64,000 nucleotides of DNA from Panax quinquefolius (GCA_020205615.1 JAINUW010000633.1:1-64000); one strand, 5' to 3'; counted from the stretch's first letter, positions 11,391-25,687 are shown. Numbers and translations: made by a program. Notes: generated from the sequence alone by a model not told the origin.

Positions 11391-13248
11391 ACTTAGCTTC
11401 TTCTAGTTAGCTTCTATAAGATACTTTTCGTAGTTTCTTTTCCAGTGTTCGGGCTTATTGAAGTGGAAGCAAACTCATTTGCTATCTATATCAGTTTTGT
11501 TCTTATTATCCTTTGTTTTTACCTTTCTATTTACCTTCTTTGAATCGTTCTTCTTTTTAGAAGATCCTTTGGCCCCTATCAGTAAGACTTGGTCTTTCTT
11601 GGATGGAAAGTGACTCTCAACATTTTTCAACATATTAAGCAAATCAGCGAGCTTTAGCTTGTTCATATGAAAAATTCACAACAATTGTGAGAAGGAATCC
11701 AGAGTGACTACAAGATCAAATGTTGGCTCAACTCTCCATCCATGATAAAACATGTTGTCCTAATTATTTAATCAAATTAATCATGTTAAGGACTTTTGTC
11801 TATACTATAGTGTCATCGATCATTCTAGATCGGAAGAGCTCCTTAGATATCTGATATCTATCAGTCCTACTTTTCTCACCATCAACTACTTGATGTGCAG
11901 GAGTATAGTAAGATCATCCATAGTTTTATGCTGACACTCGTTACTCATGGATGAGAGCGTGATGCATTGAGCCAACTGTGCATTATTGTAAGACCCCAAC
12001 TTTTATGAATAAAGAATAATTTTCTCGAAATATATTTTTGAATATTATGGTGTGGATTTGATATAATGTTATAGTTGTGTGTAATATTTACAAATTTTGC
12101 AAAGTAAGCAAGTGGTTATATACTATTCGATTGGTCGGGGAATATTCTTTTTAATAGGGAATATTCGTATGACGGCACAATCATTGATGGACCCCATAAC
12201 GGATGTATTATCGTATTTAGAAAATGACATAATTCTTTTTATAAAAATAGCGGCGGAAGTTTTACCGTTAAACTGTTGAACTACCCAGTAGTAAAAGTAC
12301 AATAATACGCGTGGTTGCATAGTAGCACACGGTATTGATTATTGATGCTTACGTGAGAAGTCACTCAGTTATACTCAATTATTGCTACAGTAATTGTTGC
12401 ATCATATCTCTCATATTATTGATTTAATTATTGTCACAAGATCATCTCGCATAATAATATGTTATATTGTTAAATCAATAATTGAGACGACAAAGTTATT
12501 TATATTATTAAATTGCAATATTTACAATGTCAGAAGTTACATCGAGGATAGGTTTGGTCATCTAATTTATGCGCCAATAAGGAGAAATCTTTATCTGAAA
12601 GCCCCTCTTTCTTGGGAACGACACGGTTGTTAAATATTGTGAGTTATAATATTAATGATGAATAAGTTCGTGTTGATTAAAGATGAAATTGATAGTTCCA
12701 TTGTGTTGGAATTATTAGTGTTAGTGGAAATCGACATTTATTTTGATATTAATTGATGTCCGGAAGTTATCTTGACCAAATGGGTAATTAACTTAGGATA
12801 AATGAACAATTAATTGCTATTAATTCACACGATTATAACTATTTGTTCACATGTGTGTACTATTGATTCACATTCTTGTACTATTAGGGGAGTTGGTGCA
12901 AGATTGATAATACTTGCTTGACTAAGTTAAAAAATGGAGGTATAGATGGAGGTACTATACTGTAATTCGTATTTTCACATGATTATAACTATTGATTCAC
13001 ATGATTGAACTATTGATTCACATTATTTACTATTAGGGGAGGTGGTGCAAGTTTGATAATACTTGCAGGACTAAATTAAAAATGAAAGAAAAGTTGAAGG
13101 TATTGTACTGTAAATAGAAGTTCATTCTTCCTTCATTTCTCACCAATTCACTAAAGGTATTGAGCAATTATTATAGAGAGAAATTATAGAGAGAAAGAAG
13201 AAGAGAAGTCTGCTACCTCTCTACTCTAGTATCCAGTTTCTTTCTAAG

Positions 13249-14463
13249 GTAAGGGGTATTATTTCTTTTGAGAGCTTATGTTATTCCATTCTTTATTATT
13301 CTGTTGGAATAACCTATCTATGCAAAGTACCGCATACATGGTGAAATTCTTCGTTATTCCATTCTTTAGTATTATGTTGGAATAACTTTATCATCGGCAA
13401 GTACCACATGCATGGTGAATTCTTTGTTATTCCATTCTTTATTATTTCGTTGGAATAACTCATCAGGCGGATTACGCTTAGACTGGTTCCATTCTTTATT
13501 ATTCGTTGGAATAACTCGTTCATGCGGTCTATCGCACGCATGGTGGAATTCTTTCATTATTCCATTGGAATAACCTATCTATGGGAATTATCACATGCAT
13601 GGTGAATGGTCCTTCGTATTCATTCCTTATTAAATTGTGAAAATGATCATCTACGTGAATTACCGCATGGCGGATGAAAATCCATTTGCAGTTTCATATA
13701 TTCTATGATACTCATTTGGTTAAAGTTTTGGCTTCTATACTCCATGAAATTAGTAGAATATCTTGGATATTTGCGCTTCATCCTAAAGATCTTTCATAGA
13801 AATATTCTTACGAGCATTCTTGAATTTTAGTCCACAAAGCAATATCTTGTTGATAATTTGGACGTAATTGATTTCAAGATAAATTAACTTAAAAATCTTT
13901 AAAATTTATTCTTGAATTTGTTTTATTGAATTATTATGTCATTGTCATCATCCTCATACTTATATTGTGATGAAAGTCATCTTTGGCTTACGTGCATAGA
14001 TAGACTTGGTATGATTATGACAAGGGAATATTCGGTATAATCATAACATGTAATGATATAAATGATGTGGTAAAAGTTCTCAGTAGCCTGTAGTGCATTG
14101 ATGGACAGTGTTTGGTATGATTATGACTAGGGATTATTCGGTATAGGCATGACCATTGATGATTTAATGAATATCCTTGGCCCGTAGTGCGGGGATAACT
14201 CGATGATGTGGTTTATTTATTAAGCTGAGTCTCAACGATAAAAATTGATGAAAACATTTTAAATCATAGAAGATAGTAGATATCATGCTCTACTTGACTC
14301 TTCTAATGGATTGCTTATTCATTGCAGCTTAAACTTGATGTCTATTGTATTTTATCAGTTTAACATTATTGAAGACTAATGATAATTTATTCTGCATTAT
14401 CTTAGTCATAATATTTCTTACTGGGCTAGTTGAGCTCGCCCTTTCTTTCACTATTCTCTTCAG
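13249..14463 (+). other. Predicted leader intron inside solo LTR A1 (1215 bp), branch site mutated
   Basis: The donor is TAAG|GTAAGG at 13249 and the acceptor TCTTCAG at 14463. The branch-like motif at 14434-14440 reads CTCGC instead of CTCAC. The promoter is also deleted in this copy, so it is probably not transcribed from its own TATA box. Confidence 0.45.
13280..13577 (+). repeat. Tandem hairpin array in LTR A1
   Basis: About five imperfect units of 60-75 bp each contain GTTATTCCA, a 16-nt T/A-rich loop and TGGAATAAC. The two arms are exact inverse complements, so each unit can fold into a stem of 9 bp. Between hairpins the units share a segment with CGCATGCATGGTGAA. The same array is in both LTRs of element A at 24138-24510 and 31853-32260. 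Confidence 0.85.
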
Positions 14464-15134
14464 GAAATGAGAACGTAGCCGGGACTAGTCGGGGAACGGA
14501 GTGACGGTCCAGATGATAGCACTAGTAGTCCTCACTATTCTATTAAACAATGTGACAATAAATGTAATGAGGACTCTATTGAGTGTGGATATTGTCTAGA
14601 TGACAATATTCTTATTAAAACTCTTAGATTATGTTTTGTCGTATTTTACACAACTGTTGTATAATTAAGTTGTATTTGAATTTTGTACCATGTATTTGGC
14701 GACTCAAGATGGGTGATGTATACCTATTTTGGGGGCGTCACAATTATCTTGCCACTTTCTAAAAGTAGCAATCTCTTCCTCAGAGACATTGTCTGCAACC
14801 ATTGCAGGGATAGGCATATTAAGGACATAAGATAGCTTTTGCAGCCGTGAGAACTATTCTCAATTTTCTTAACCAATCTGTTTAATTCAGTCCAGTTAAA
14901 TAACATCTAATATGCTTTGTAGTGATAGTAATTTAAACATTGTAAAATTCTATAAATGAATTTGTAATTAACAATATTTTAGCATACATTCTTTTATTAA
15001 TAATTTAGGTCTTCTTTTAAATTGGTATCTCCCACTATTTTCTTCAAACTATATTACCCTCACTTATATAGTTTAGCAAAATTTAGATAAAGATTTGCTA
15101 GTGAGAATAATGATCTCATTTCAAACGTATATAG

Positions 15135-15429
15135 CCTTGTGGTGACACAACAAACTATATATAAATAAATAGGTAGACAACTCTTGTCAATTACATCATG
15201 TAACTCCTTTTATTTTGCCTCTTAGATTATTTTGATCAAGTGGTGGCACATCCTAATCAAAATTATCTAAGTTAAGTCCAACCTAGCACTTCCATATATT
15301 CAAAAAAGAAAAACATTGTCCTTGTGGTGACACAACAAAACAACATTGTTTAATTTTCTTTATAAGCATCAAATGTGATAAAATTAACATCTCAAAGAAT
15401 TAAGATAAGCCTTGTGGTGACACAACAAA
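15135..15429 (-). repeat. Four hairpin motifs in the C2 leader (counterparts of 282-578)
   Basis: CCTTGTGGTGACACAACAAA occurs at 15135-15154, 15320-15339 and 15410-15429, and the diverged form near 15239-15254. Order and spacing match C1, although surrounding bases have diverged. Confidence 0.85.
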
Positions 15430-15574
15430 CTTATAATAATTAATTGATACTCTATTATTTTTATCATGCTAGAAGACGACGTTCGATATTCGAAATATCT
15501 TTGAACGCTTAGGACTTAATATAAAATCATTGAGGGGTTTGTTATTAATTTATCTCATCTTGTTTAGCGCGCAT

Positions 15575-15575
<1 letters not shown>

Positions 15576-15641
<66 letters not shown>

Positions 15642-15678
15642 AAATATGCGTCATATTAATTAACATGCGAAGCATGTT

Positions 15679-15729
<51 letters not shown>
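15576..15729. repeat. (CA)n(TA)n and (TA)n microsatellites
   Basis: A CA run at 15576-15619 passes into a TA run to about 15641, and a second TA run fills about 15681-15729. The foldback transposon sits directly in the second run. Confidence 0.95.
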
Positions 15730-16914
<1,185 letters not shown>

Positions 16915-16989
16915 ATATATATATATAGTATAAGCATGCACATATAGAATACTATATTCTACCCGGATTGATTATGGACTTTATTCTAG

Positions 16990-17021
16990 TTTGGTTCACT
17001 AGAGCCACCAAGTGAACCAAA
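16990..17021 (-). other. Conserved 11-bp-arm hairpin in the C2 leader
   Basis: TTTGGTTCACT and AGTGAACCAAA pair perfectly around a 10-nt loop. The identical structure is in the C3 leader at 54362-54393, about 1.7 kb after its primer site. It could be an RNA structure of the leader; no function is known to me. Confidence 0.7.
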
Positions 17022-17469
17022 AGGTCAAACCTAGGGTGCAAGAATGAAATTTAAATATAACTATTACATTTAAATCACAGGCTCCATTACAAACGGGTCT
17101 TCAAGCGCTACTTGATCTCTAATTCTTAAAAATTAATTCTAACTATTCCTATATAAAACTATTTAAAATAAATAAAAACGTTGATTAGCAGTCAAGGGGA
17201 AGTACATAGGAGGGAGTTAGAATTTACATTAAGAAAAAATTAGAGAAGGCGAGGTACGTAGACCTCATTTAATAAAACTCATACATTCATGCATCCAACT
17301 AAAATAAAATCAAATCACATCGTCAATAGTCCATAATCAATACCATTTATTATCATACACATCACCATATGCATCAATAAATAACATTCATCTCATGAAT
17401 AATAAACATTCCATATATATATTGATATCATTTAATGGGCAAATTTAGTAGTATAAAATCTAATTTTGA

Positions 17470-17960
17470 ATCAAAATAAACTCCTTTATTTTAATCCAAA
17501 TTTAAATCAAAATAAACCTCTTTTATTTTAATTTATCCTATTTTGAATAAAATAAACTATTTTATTTTAATCAAAATCTTTAATCACAATAAACTACTTT
17601 TATTTTAATTAAATATGGAATCCAATTCTAAGTAAAAAAAAACTCTTTATTAAAGGATACACGTAATTCTCTTTCCTATTCACAAATAAACTCCCTTTAT
17701 TTTGAATAATATGAAATCTTATTCCATATCTAAATAAACTCTTTTATTTAAGAAAATATGGATTCACTTTCCTATTCACAAATAAACTCTTTTATTTTGA
17801 ATAATATGAAATCTTATTTCATATCTAAATAAACTCTTTATTTAAGGAAACATGGAATCCAATTTCAACTCCAATTAGTTATCATGGAATCCAATTCCAA
17901 CTCTAATTAGTTAGCATGAAATTAAATTTTAAAATTAAAATAAACTTTTGTTTTAAGATT
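17470..17960 (-). repeat. Array of AAATAAA-CTC-TTTATTT short palindromes in the copia leader
   Basis: About eleven imperfect copies of AAATAAACTCTTTTATTT are spaced about 35-45 nt apart, with partly repeated spacers (for example ATATGAAATCTTATTCCATA twice). Each can form a 7-bp stem. The counterpart in C3 is about 53520-53920. Confidence 0.8.
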
Positions 17961-18143
17961 AAAATAAACTTTTATTTTAGTATTAAATTATTTTTTATTT
18001 TAATTATAAAATAATTAAGAATATATATATATATATATATAATAACCTCGTGATAATGTGCCACGAGAATAATAAAAAGTTAATAATTTGGATGAATAAA
18101 TGATTCACGTGAATCACAAGCTCCTCGATCCCTGTAACTAACA

Positions 18144-18148
<5 letters not shown>

Positions 18149-18210
<62 letters not shown>
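18149..18210. repeat. (TA)n microsatellite flanking MITE1
   Basis: About 31 TA units run directly up to MITE1. A further TA run of about 17 units (18431-18464) lies on its other side. Confidence 0.95.
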
Positions 18211-18212
<2 letters not shown>

Positions 18213-18214
<2 letters not shown>

Positions 18215-18420
18215 TCAAAGCATTCCTTAAATAGCATTCCTCCTTAAATAACGTCATTTTTGAGTCTTTTAAAAGAGAGTGGTCCCACTTGCTTTCCTTT
18301 TATTTATAAAAATGCCTCCCACGGCCCCACTTGTTTTTTAAAAAAGACTCCAAAACGACGTAGTTTTAATAAAGGAGTGCTATTTAAGGAGAATGCTATT
18401 TAAGGGGAATGCTCTTGATC
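18213..18420. mobile_element. MITE1, 208-bp non-autonomous DNA transposon in a TA repeat
   Basis: Ends are GATCAAAGCATTCC and its inverse complement, slightly diverged. The inverted repeat continues about 40 bp with a doubled TTAAATAGCATTC motif. The centre has a second imperfect inversion around GTGGTCCCACTTG and GGCCCCACTTG. It is non-coding. C3 lacks it at the equivalent leader site. The superfamily is uncertain because the flanking TA repeat hides any target duplication. Confidence 0.75.
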
Positions 18421-18424
18421 CTCG

Positions 18425-18470
<46 letters not shown>

Positions 18471-18677
18471 AAACATAATAATCATTATGTGTCACGCGCT
18501 TTATGGCTTCATGTTAGTATTCTGCTCACGAGGTCTTGGTCATGGACTCAAAACGGATTTTGCGATTTTATTTTTTAAAAAAAAATTTATACAACAAATT
18601 ATGCCCAACTAAATTGTTCTAAACACATATCAATATACATATCAAATTAAAATAATTAATAATTTGAATAAAGGTTT

Positions 18678-18690
18678 GGCTTTGATGTCA
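18678..18690 (-). promoter_or_regulatory. Primer-binding site of copia C2 (degenerate)
   Basis: The minus strand reads TGACATCAAAGCC one base after the LTR end. This is a two-mismatch version of TGGTATCAGAGCC-type sites complementary to initiator tRNA-Met, as seen intact in C3 at 52673-52685. Confidence 0.7.
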
Positions 18691-18691
18691 C

Positions 18692-20497
18692 TGTTAGATT
18701 TGTAATATTATTGGACGCAATTAAATTGCACAAATTAAGCGGAAGCATGAAAAATCAGAGTTTAAAATTTTTACAAACCATATACCCGGATCATCCTTTA
18801 TGCACAAGTATTAATTAAACGAAAATATGAAGAACAAGAATCATACCCTATGAAGTTTCGAGCTTCTTCAGGTACAAGTTCACCTCCAATCTTTTCACGT
18901 TCAACTTGAATCCATCGGGTTTAGTTCATTCCTTTGATCAATATTAGCCACCCAAGTGTTTGGCCTCTAGAGGTGATCCACCAAGGAAGAAGAAAGATTC
19001 AAAAAATGGATGTTTGGCAAAACCCTAATTTTTCTATCTCTCATAGAAAAGGGTGTACTCTCCAACCATTGGAATCACGTCTAATGATATCTGATATAAG
19101 ACTCATCTTATAAAGATATCAGTTAACCCTTCTAATCTAATTAGAAAATAGGGTATTATTTAATTAATTAAATTTCTTTAATTAATTAAGTTCCCTAATC
19201 ATATTAGGGATAATTAATTAAACTCTTTTAATTAATTTAACATCCTAATCTTATTAGGAATATATAAGAGTACTTTTATTAATTAATTCCCAAACTCCTT
19301 TAGGAATTAAATAATAATAATAGTAATAATAATAATAAGACTCCTCTTATTAATTTATATTTAATATTTCTAAAATATTAAATAATAAATATTAAGCTAT
19401 TTAATTTATTCTATCACCATAGATTAAATTAAATATACTTAATTTATTATTACGATTATGCCATTAACTTCTTAAATAATTATTCTTTCTTTTATGGTGT
19501 GACCCTTTTAGGTTCTCCATATTAAACCTAGTTGTGAATAAATCAATTAGAAGCGATTCTAATCTTATTTAAATAAATAAATTAAACTATTAATTTATTT
19601 AAATAAATAATATTTATTATACAATAGGGATAAGCCTCCCTAGCGATTAACGACTTTCCATATAATATAGATTTCAACATACAATGTCCCAATTAAATAT
19701 AAAACCTAGAATTACTGTCAAGTCTTAATTTATTTAATTATAAGTATTTCGACTCTTAAATGCACAACTCAAACTAATGCAAATTAGAAACTCCTTTCTA
19801 ATTTCATTCTGCCTTGGCCAAGGACTACTGGATTGTCATTTATCGAATCACATAGGACATTTCTCTTCTTTTACTAGAAGTGGTAGATTCTTTATTGATC
19901 ATACATTATCTCTATGTACAACTTATTATACCCAAGCATACCCTTTGATATACCCTAAGGGTCTTAAGGAATAAGTCAAAGTATAATTCATCATACACAA
20001 GATACTATGATGGTCTCAAGTCCAAGGATCACTTGTACTACTATCATTACAAGAATTTCTATTGACAGACACGTAAAACTCCATTAGGTATTCCTTAGCG
20101 AGCCACGTTTAGTGAACTTATTCTCCAATAAGCACATACATATTTTCTTTAGTGTCTCCACACAAATGATCATGAGATCAATCATCCTCATCCAATGAGC
20201 AAACAACATATGTACCAATCTATTCGGATTCACTAATCCCCAATTTCGTAATCTAATGATTGAGAACTATTTTAGTTTTAAGATTTCTAAGAATTTAGAT
20301 CTCATTAGAATGATCATCATAATTATTCTAAAAGCATTGCTTAAAACTATGAGTTTATCACATATTATAAACAACATCATATAGATAATTAAAAGCTTTT
20401 AATAAATTAATACTTTTTATTAATAAATGAATAAGATTGTTACAAAGTATATGCTTTATCATCAAACATGATTGGCTTGTGTGCATACTACTTTCCA
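18692..20497 (-). repeat. 5' LTR of copia copy C2 (1806 bp)
   Basis: The minus-strand start TGGAAAGTAGTATGC is at 20497 and the end AATCTAACA at 18692. It aligns with 3775-5653 throughout, including the AT-rich middle and the segment around GGTGGATCACCTCTAGAGGCC. Confidence 0.9.
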
Positions 20498-21526
20498 TGA
20501 GGATGATGACAATGATATAAGAATTCAATTAAATGAGAGCAATGATAAATTTTAAAGATTTATAATTTAATTTATCCAAAATTTAATAATGTCCAAATTG
20601 TCAACATGATACTGTTTTGTGGAGTAAAATTCAAGAATAATATTTTATCAAAAATGATTTGGACCGAAAAGAAATCAATTTTTGTCATAAATAGTACTCC
20701 GGGCGAATAGTACCAGAGTGAATAGTACCTCAAGAATAGTACTTCAGGAATAGTAACCCGTGAATAGTCCCCCAGCATGAAAAGTTTAAAAATTATTAAG
20801 AATACTCAGAATAATAATTCCCTGAAAATATACTAGATGAAGCGCAAATTTCAAGGATATTCTACTAATTTCAAGGAGTATAGAAGCAATACTTTAACAA
20901 AAAGAATATAGAATTCAGAATCTGAAACGAAATAATATTACATACATACTACAGAGTATGGAAGAAAATATTATTTCTTACGAATATTGAACAAAAATAA
21001 TAACCCTTACGAATATTGAATGAAAATAATATTCCTTGTGAATATTAAATGAAGACAATATCCCTACGAATATTGAACAAAAATAATATTCCTTACGAAT
21101 ATTGAACGAAAATAAAATTTCTTACGAATACAAAAAATAATATCGTAAGTGAATATGAAATAAATAATACCACTTTCCTTAATAAGAGAGTACTTCTGAC
21201 TGGTAGAGAGGGGATGTTCTTGAAGAAAACTTATATTATTTTTAACGCTCAAAAAATCCTTAAACTCTAAAGAAATACGCTCAATATTATAGAAGAAGAA
21301 TTCTCTGATTCTGGTGTGATTTTTAATTCTAAACTAAGCATCTTATTTATAGGAGAATGAAAGGATATTATTTGAATTTAGAAAACATGGACTGCACAGT
21401 GGACAATCACGGGCGCGCAACTGATTGGCTGAATTTTTTTTTGATTTATTATGCAAACACTATGCAAACACCATGCATAATAAAATATATTAAGATATAT
21501 ATTCATAAAAAAACTTATAAAATATA

Positions 21527-21561
<35 letters not shown>

Positions 21562-21626
21562 TCCCTCAATTCCATGCCATCTTATTTCTTTCTCCTCCCG
21601 TGAACCCCCCCACCCACCCACCCACC

Positions 21627-21671
<45 letters not shown>

Positions 21672-22487
21672 ATACTTATATATATAAAACAAAACTAAGA
21701 TAACTTCTATCGACAATTTTGAAAAATGGGTAAGGGGGGTCCATAAAATAAGAAAAATTTACAACAAATACTTCATAAAAATCCCCTCAATATTTTTAAC
21801 AATATTTATTCATCAGTAATATAACTTGCAATATTAACAATCAAATCATTCCCAGGAAAGAGGGGGCTTTCCAATAAGGATTTTCTCCCTATTGGTAGCC
21901 ATGATTAGGTGACCAAACCCTTTCCTCGATAGAACTTTTTTGCACATCATCAATAATGCAAATAGTAATATGAATAACTTTGTCATCTCAATTATTGATT
22001 TAATAATATAAAATATTGTGACAATAATTGAATCAATAACGTGAGATACTACGCAAAGCAATTCATCGTGGCAATAATTGAACAAAATTGAGTGACTTCT
22101 CACGTAAGCATCAATAATCAAAGATATCAGATGCAATGCAGGTGTCTGCTTATGAAACCCACGCGTATTACTGTACTTTTATCATCAGTTATTTCAATAG
22201 TTAACGGTAAAACTTTCGCCGTTATTTTTATAAAAAGATATTTCTATCATTTTCTAACTCCGACAATAATTCCGTTGTGGGGTCCACCAATGTATGTGTC
22301 GTCGTATGAATATTCCCTGTTAAAACGAATATTCTCCGACCAATCGAATATTTATTAACAACTTGCTTACTTTGTAAAAATTTTAAATATTACCCACAAC
22401 TATAACTTATATCAAATCTACACCATAATATTCAAAAATATATTTTGAGAAAAATTAATCTTTATTCATGAAAGTTTGGGTCTTACA
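20498..22487 (-). repeat. A'-type chromovirus LTR G, truncated at its 3' end
   Basis: The minus-strand start TGTAAGACCCAAAC is at 22487. The LTR continues leftward through a TATA box (21344-21351), a donor region mutated to AAGGAAAG near 21175, GAATAGTAC-type repeats (20690-20780) and the segment ATTTCAAGGATATTCTAC, then stops at copia LTR C2 without a CA end. CA and TA microsatellites (21536-21560, 21631-21670) sit in its 5' part. It abuts LTR H, in which it may be nested. Confidence 0.75.
21344..21351 (-). promoter_or_regulatory. TATA box of LTR G
   Basis: The minus strand reads TATAAATA, followed by AGATGC and then an exon-like region ending CTCTACCAG. Relative position and sequence match the LTR A TATA box. 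Confidence 0.5.
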
Positions 22488-23965
22488 CTTTAAATTTATC
22501 CAAAGTTTAAAAATGTCCAAATTGTCAACTTGATAAATGCATTGTGGAGAAAAATTTAAGAATAATATTCACATATCAAAAATAATTTGGACAGAAAAGA
22601 ATCATTTTTTTTGTCGTGAATAGTACTCCGGGTGAATAGTAACCGAGTGAATAGTACCCCATGAATAGTACTTCATGAATAGTATCCCATAAAATAGTAC
22701 TTTATGAATAGTGTCGTACGAATGAATAGTACCGTACGTATGAATAGTGTCGTATGTATGAATAGTACCCATGAATAGTACTATGCAAACACTATGTGTA
22801 AGACCCCAACTTTTATGAATAAAGAATAATTTTCTCGAAATATATTTTTGAATATTATGATATGGATTTGATATAATATTATAGTTGTGGGTAATATTTA
22901 CAAATTTTACAAAGTAAGCAAGTGGTTATATAATATTCGATTGGACGGGGAATATTCGTTTTAACCGGGAATATTCGTACGATGGCACAATCATTGGTGG
23001 ACCCCACAACGGATGTATTATCGTAGTTAGAAAACGATATAATTATCTTTTTATAAAAATAACAACGGAAGTTTTACTGTTAAATTGTTGAACTACCCAG
23101 TAGTAAAAGTACAAAGAATACGCGTGATCGCATAAGTAGCAATACCAGATTGATTATAGATGCTTACGTGAGAAGTCACTCGCTTATACTCAATTATTGC
23201 TACAAGAATTATCGCATCATATCTCTCATATTATTGATTCGATTATTGTCACAAGATCATCATCGTGATTATATGATATATTATTAAATCAATAATTGAG
23301 ACGACAAAGTTATTCATATTATTAAATCGCAATATTTACAATGTCTAGAAGTTTGTCAAGGAGAGGTTTGGTCATCTAATGCGCACCAATAAGGAGAAAT
23401 CTTTATCTGAAAAGCCCCTCTTCCGGGAACGACTCGTTGTTAAATATTGTGAGTTATAATATTAATGATGAATAAGTTCGTGTTGATTAAAGATGAAATT
23501 GATAGTTCCATTGTGTTAGAATTATTAGTGTTAGTGGAAATCGACATTTATTTCGATATTAATTGATGTTTGGAAGTTATATTGACCAGTCGGGTAATTA
23601 GCTCGATAAATGAGAAATTAATTGCTATTAATTCAAATGATTATAACTATTTGTTGACATGTGTGTACTATTGATTCACATTCTTGTACTATTAGGGGAG
23701 TTGGTGCAAGATTGATAATACTTGCATGACTAAGTTAAAAAATGAAGGTATAGATGGAGGTACTGTACTGTAATTCATATTTTCACATGATTATAAATAT
23801 TGATTCACATGATTGAACTATTGATTCACATTATTTACTATTAGGTGAGGTGGTCCATGTTTGATAATACTTGCAGGACTAAATTAAAAATGAAAGAAAA
23901 GTTGAAGGTATTGTACTGTAATATTTTGAGCCCCAAAACGTGCAATTATCAAAACTATATTTTCC

Positions 23966-23973
23966 TATAAATA
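23966..23973 (+). promoter_or_regulatory. TATA box of element A, 5' LTR
   Basis: TATAAATA is followed by AGAAGTTCA and a C/T-rich stretch where transcription would start (about 23996). The conserved exon-like segment down to the donor at 24106 carries GAGAGAAA repeats. Confidence 0.65.
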
Positions 23974-24105
23974 GAAGTTCATTTTTCCTTCATTTCTCAC
24001 CAATTCACTAAAGTTATAGAGCAATTATTATAGAGAGAAATTATAGAGAGAAAGAAGAAGAGAAGTATGCTACCTCTCTACTCTAGTATCCAGTTTCTTT
24101 CTAAG

Positions 24106-25397
24106 GTACGGGGTATTATTTCTTTTGAGAGCTTCTGTTATTCCATTCTTTATTATTATGTTGGAATAACCTGTCTATGCGAAGTACCGCATATATGGTG
24201 AAATTCTTCTGTTATTCCATTCTTTATTATTATGTTGGAATAACTGTATACATGCTAAAATATCGCATATATGGTAAAATTCTTCGTTATTCCATTCTTT
24301 ATTATTCTATTGGAATATCCTGTCTGTGCGGATTACACTAGACCTGGTTCCATTCTTAATTATTCCGTTGGAATAACTTGTTTGTGATGTTTATCGCATG
24401 TATGGTGAATTCTTCAATTATTCCATTCTTTATTATTCTGTTTGAATATCTTGTCTGTGCGGATTATGTATGACCTGGTTCCATTCTTTATTATCCTGTT
24501 GGAATAACCAGTCTATGTGGATTATCACACGCATGGTGAATGATCATTCGTATCCATTCCTTATTAAATTGTGGAAATGATCTATCTACGTGGATTACCG
24601 CATGGCGAGTGAAAATCTATTTGCAATTTTATATATTCTGTGATACTCATTTAGTTAAAGTTTTGGCTTCTATACTCCATGAAATTAGTAGAATATCTTG
24701 GATATTTTCACTTCATCTGGTATCTTTTCATGGAAATATTCTTCTGAACATTCTTGAATTTTACTCCACAAAGCAGTATCATGTTAACAATTTGGACGTA
24801 ATTAATTTCAAGATAAATTAACTTATAAATCTTTAAAATTTATTTTTGAACTTCTTTTATTGAATTATTATGTCATTTCCATCATCCTCGTGCTTATATT
24901 GTGATGAAAGTCATCTTTAGCTTACGTGTATATATGGACTTGGTATGATTATGACCAAGGATTATTCGGTATAATCATGACCTGTAATGTTATAAATGAT
25001 GTGGTAAAAGTCCTCAGTAGCCTGTAGTGCATTGATGGACAGTTTTTGGTATGATTATAACCAGGGATTATTCGGTATAGTCATGACCATTGATGATTTA
25101 ATGAATATCCTTGGCCCGTAGAGTGTGGATGACTTCGATGATGTGGTTTATTTATTGTCGAGTCTCAAATGATAAAAATTAATGAAAACATTTTAAATCA
25201 TAGAAGATAGTAGATATTATGCTCTACTTGACTCTTTTAATGGATTGCTTATTTCGCTGCAGTTAAACTTGATGTCTATTGTATTTTATTAGTTTAACAT
25301 TGTTGAACACTAATGATAATTTATTTTGCATTATCTTAGTCATAATATTTCTTATTGGGCTAGTTGAGCTCACCCTCTCTTTCACTGTTCTCTTCAG
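24106..25397 (+). other. Predicted leader intron in the 5' LTR of element A (1292 bp)
   Basis: The donor is TAAG|GTACGG at 24106 (GTAAGG in the sister LTR). The acceptor is CTCTTCAG at 25397. CTCAC at 25369-25373 puts the branch A 25 nt before the acceptor, followed by a C/T-rich tract. Splicing would remove the hairpin array and many ATGs that precede gag at 25861. It is inferred from consensus only. Confidence 0.55.
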
Positions 25398-25675
25398 TAA
25401 ATGAGAACGAATGGGACTAGTTGGGGAATGGAGTGATGGTCAGATGATAGCATTAGTAGTCCTCACTATTTCATTAAATAGTGTGACAATAAATGTAATG
25501 AGGACTCCATTGAGTGTGGATATTGTGTAGATGACAATATTCTTATTAAAACTCTTAGATTATGTTTTGTCGATTTTACACACATCGTTGTATAATTAAG
25601 TTGTATTTGAATTTTGTACCATGAATTTGGCGACTCAAGATAGGTTATGTATACCTATTTTGGGGGCGTCACAGT

Positions 25676-25687
25676 TGGTATCAAAGC
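25676..25687 (+). promoter_or_regulatory. Primer-binding site of element A
   Basis: TGGTATCAAAGC starts 2 nt after the LTR. It has one mismatch from TGGTATCAGAGC, complementary to the 3' end of plant initiator tRNA-Met, which primes minus-strand synthesis. Confidence 0.85.

Larger units (their letters stand above)
11987..14742 (+). repeat. Solo LTR A1 of the chromovirus A family (2756 bp)
   Basis: It starts TGTAAGACCCCAAC and ends GGGGGCGTCACA. The 5-bp target duplication ATTAT is at 11982-11986 and 14743-14747, and the two flanks rejoin into uninterrupted copia gag sequence. It aligns along its length with the LTRs of element A. A solo LTR with a clean duplication is the classic product of recombination between the two LTRs of a full element. 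About 50 bp around the TATA box near 13095 are deleted, and the branch-like CTCAC is CTCGC. Confidence 0.95.
11391..14940 (-). pseudogene. Degenerate copia gag (C2), split by solo LTR A1
   Basis: On the minus strand the ATG is at 14940. The N-terminal part runs to 14743; the rest resumes at 11986 after the 2.76-kb solo LTR. The best-preserved piece is 63 codons at 11475-11666 (NKLKLADLLNMLKNVES, then a Lys/Asp-rich tail), immediately before the damaged zinc knuckle at about 11410-11475. The LTR splits the codons encoding the KWQDDA region. Confidence 0.75.
22797..25673 (+). repeat. 5' LTR of element A (2877 bp)
   Basis: It starts TGTAAGACCCCAAC and ends GGGGGCGTCACA. It contains the TATA box at 23966, a predicted leader intron 24106-25397 and the hairpin array 24138-24510. 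It is co-linear with the 3' LTR with scattered substitutions and small indels, indicating an insertion that is not recent. Confidence 0.95.

Noticed and set aside
25676..25687. A possible tRNA gene suggested by tRNA-like sequence next to LTRs.
   Set aside because: Only the 12-13 nt complementary to the tRNA 3' end are present; these are primer-binding sites.
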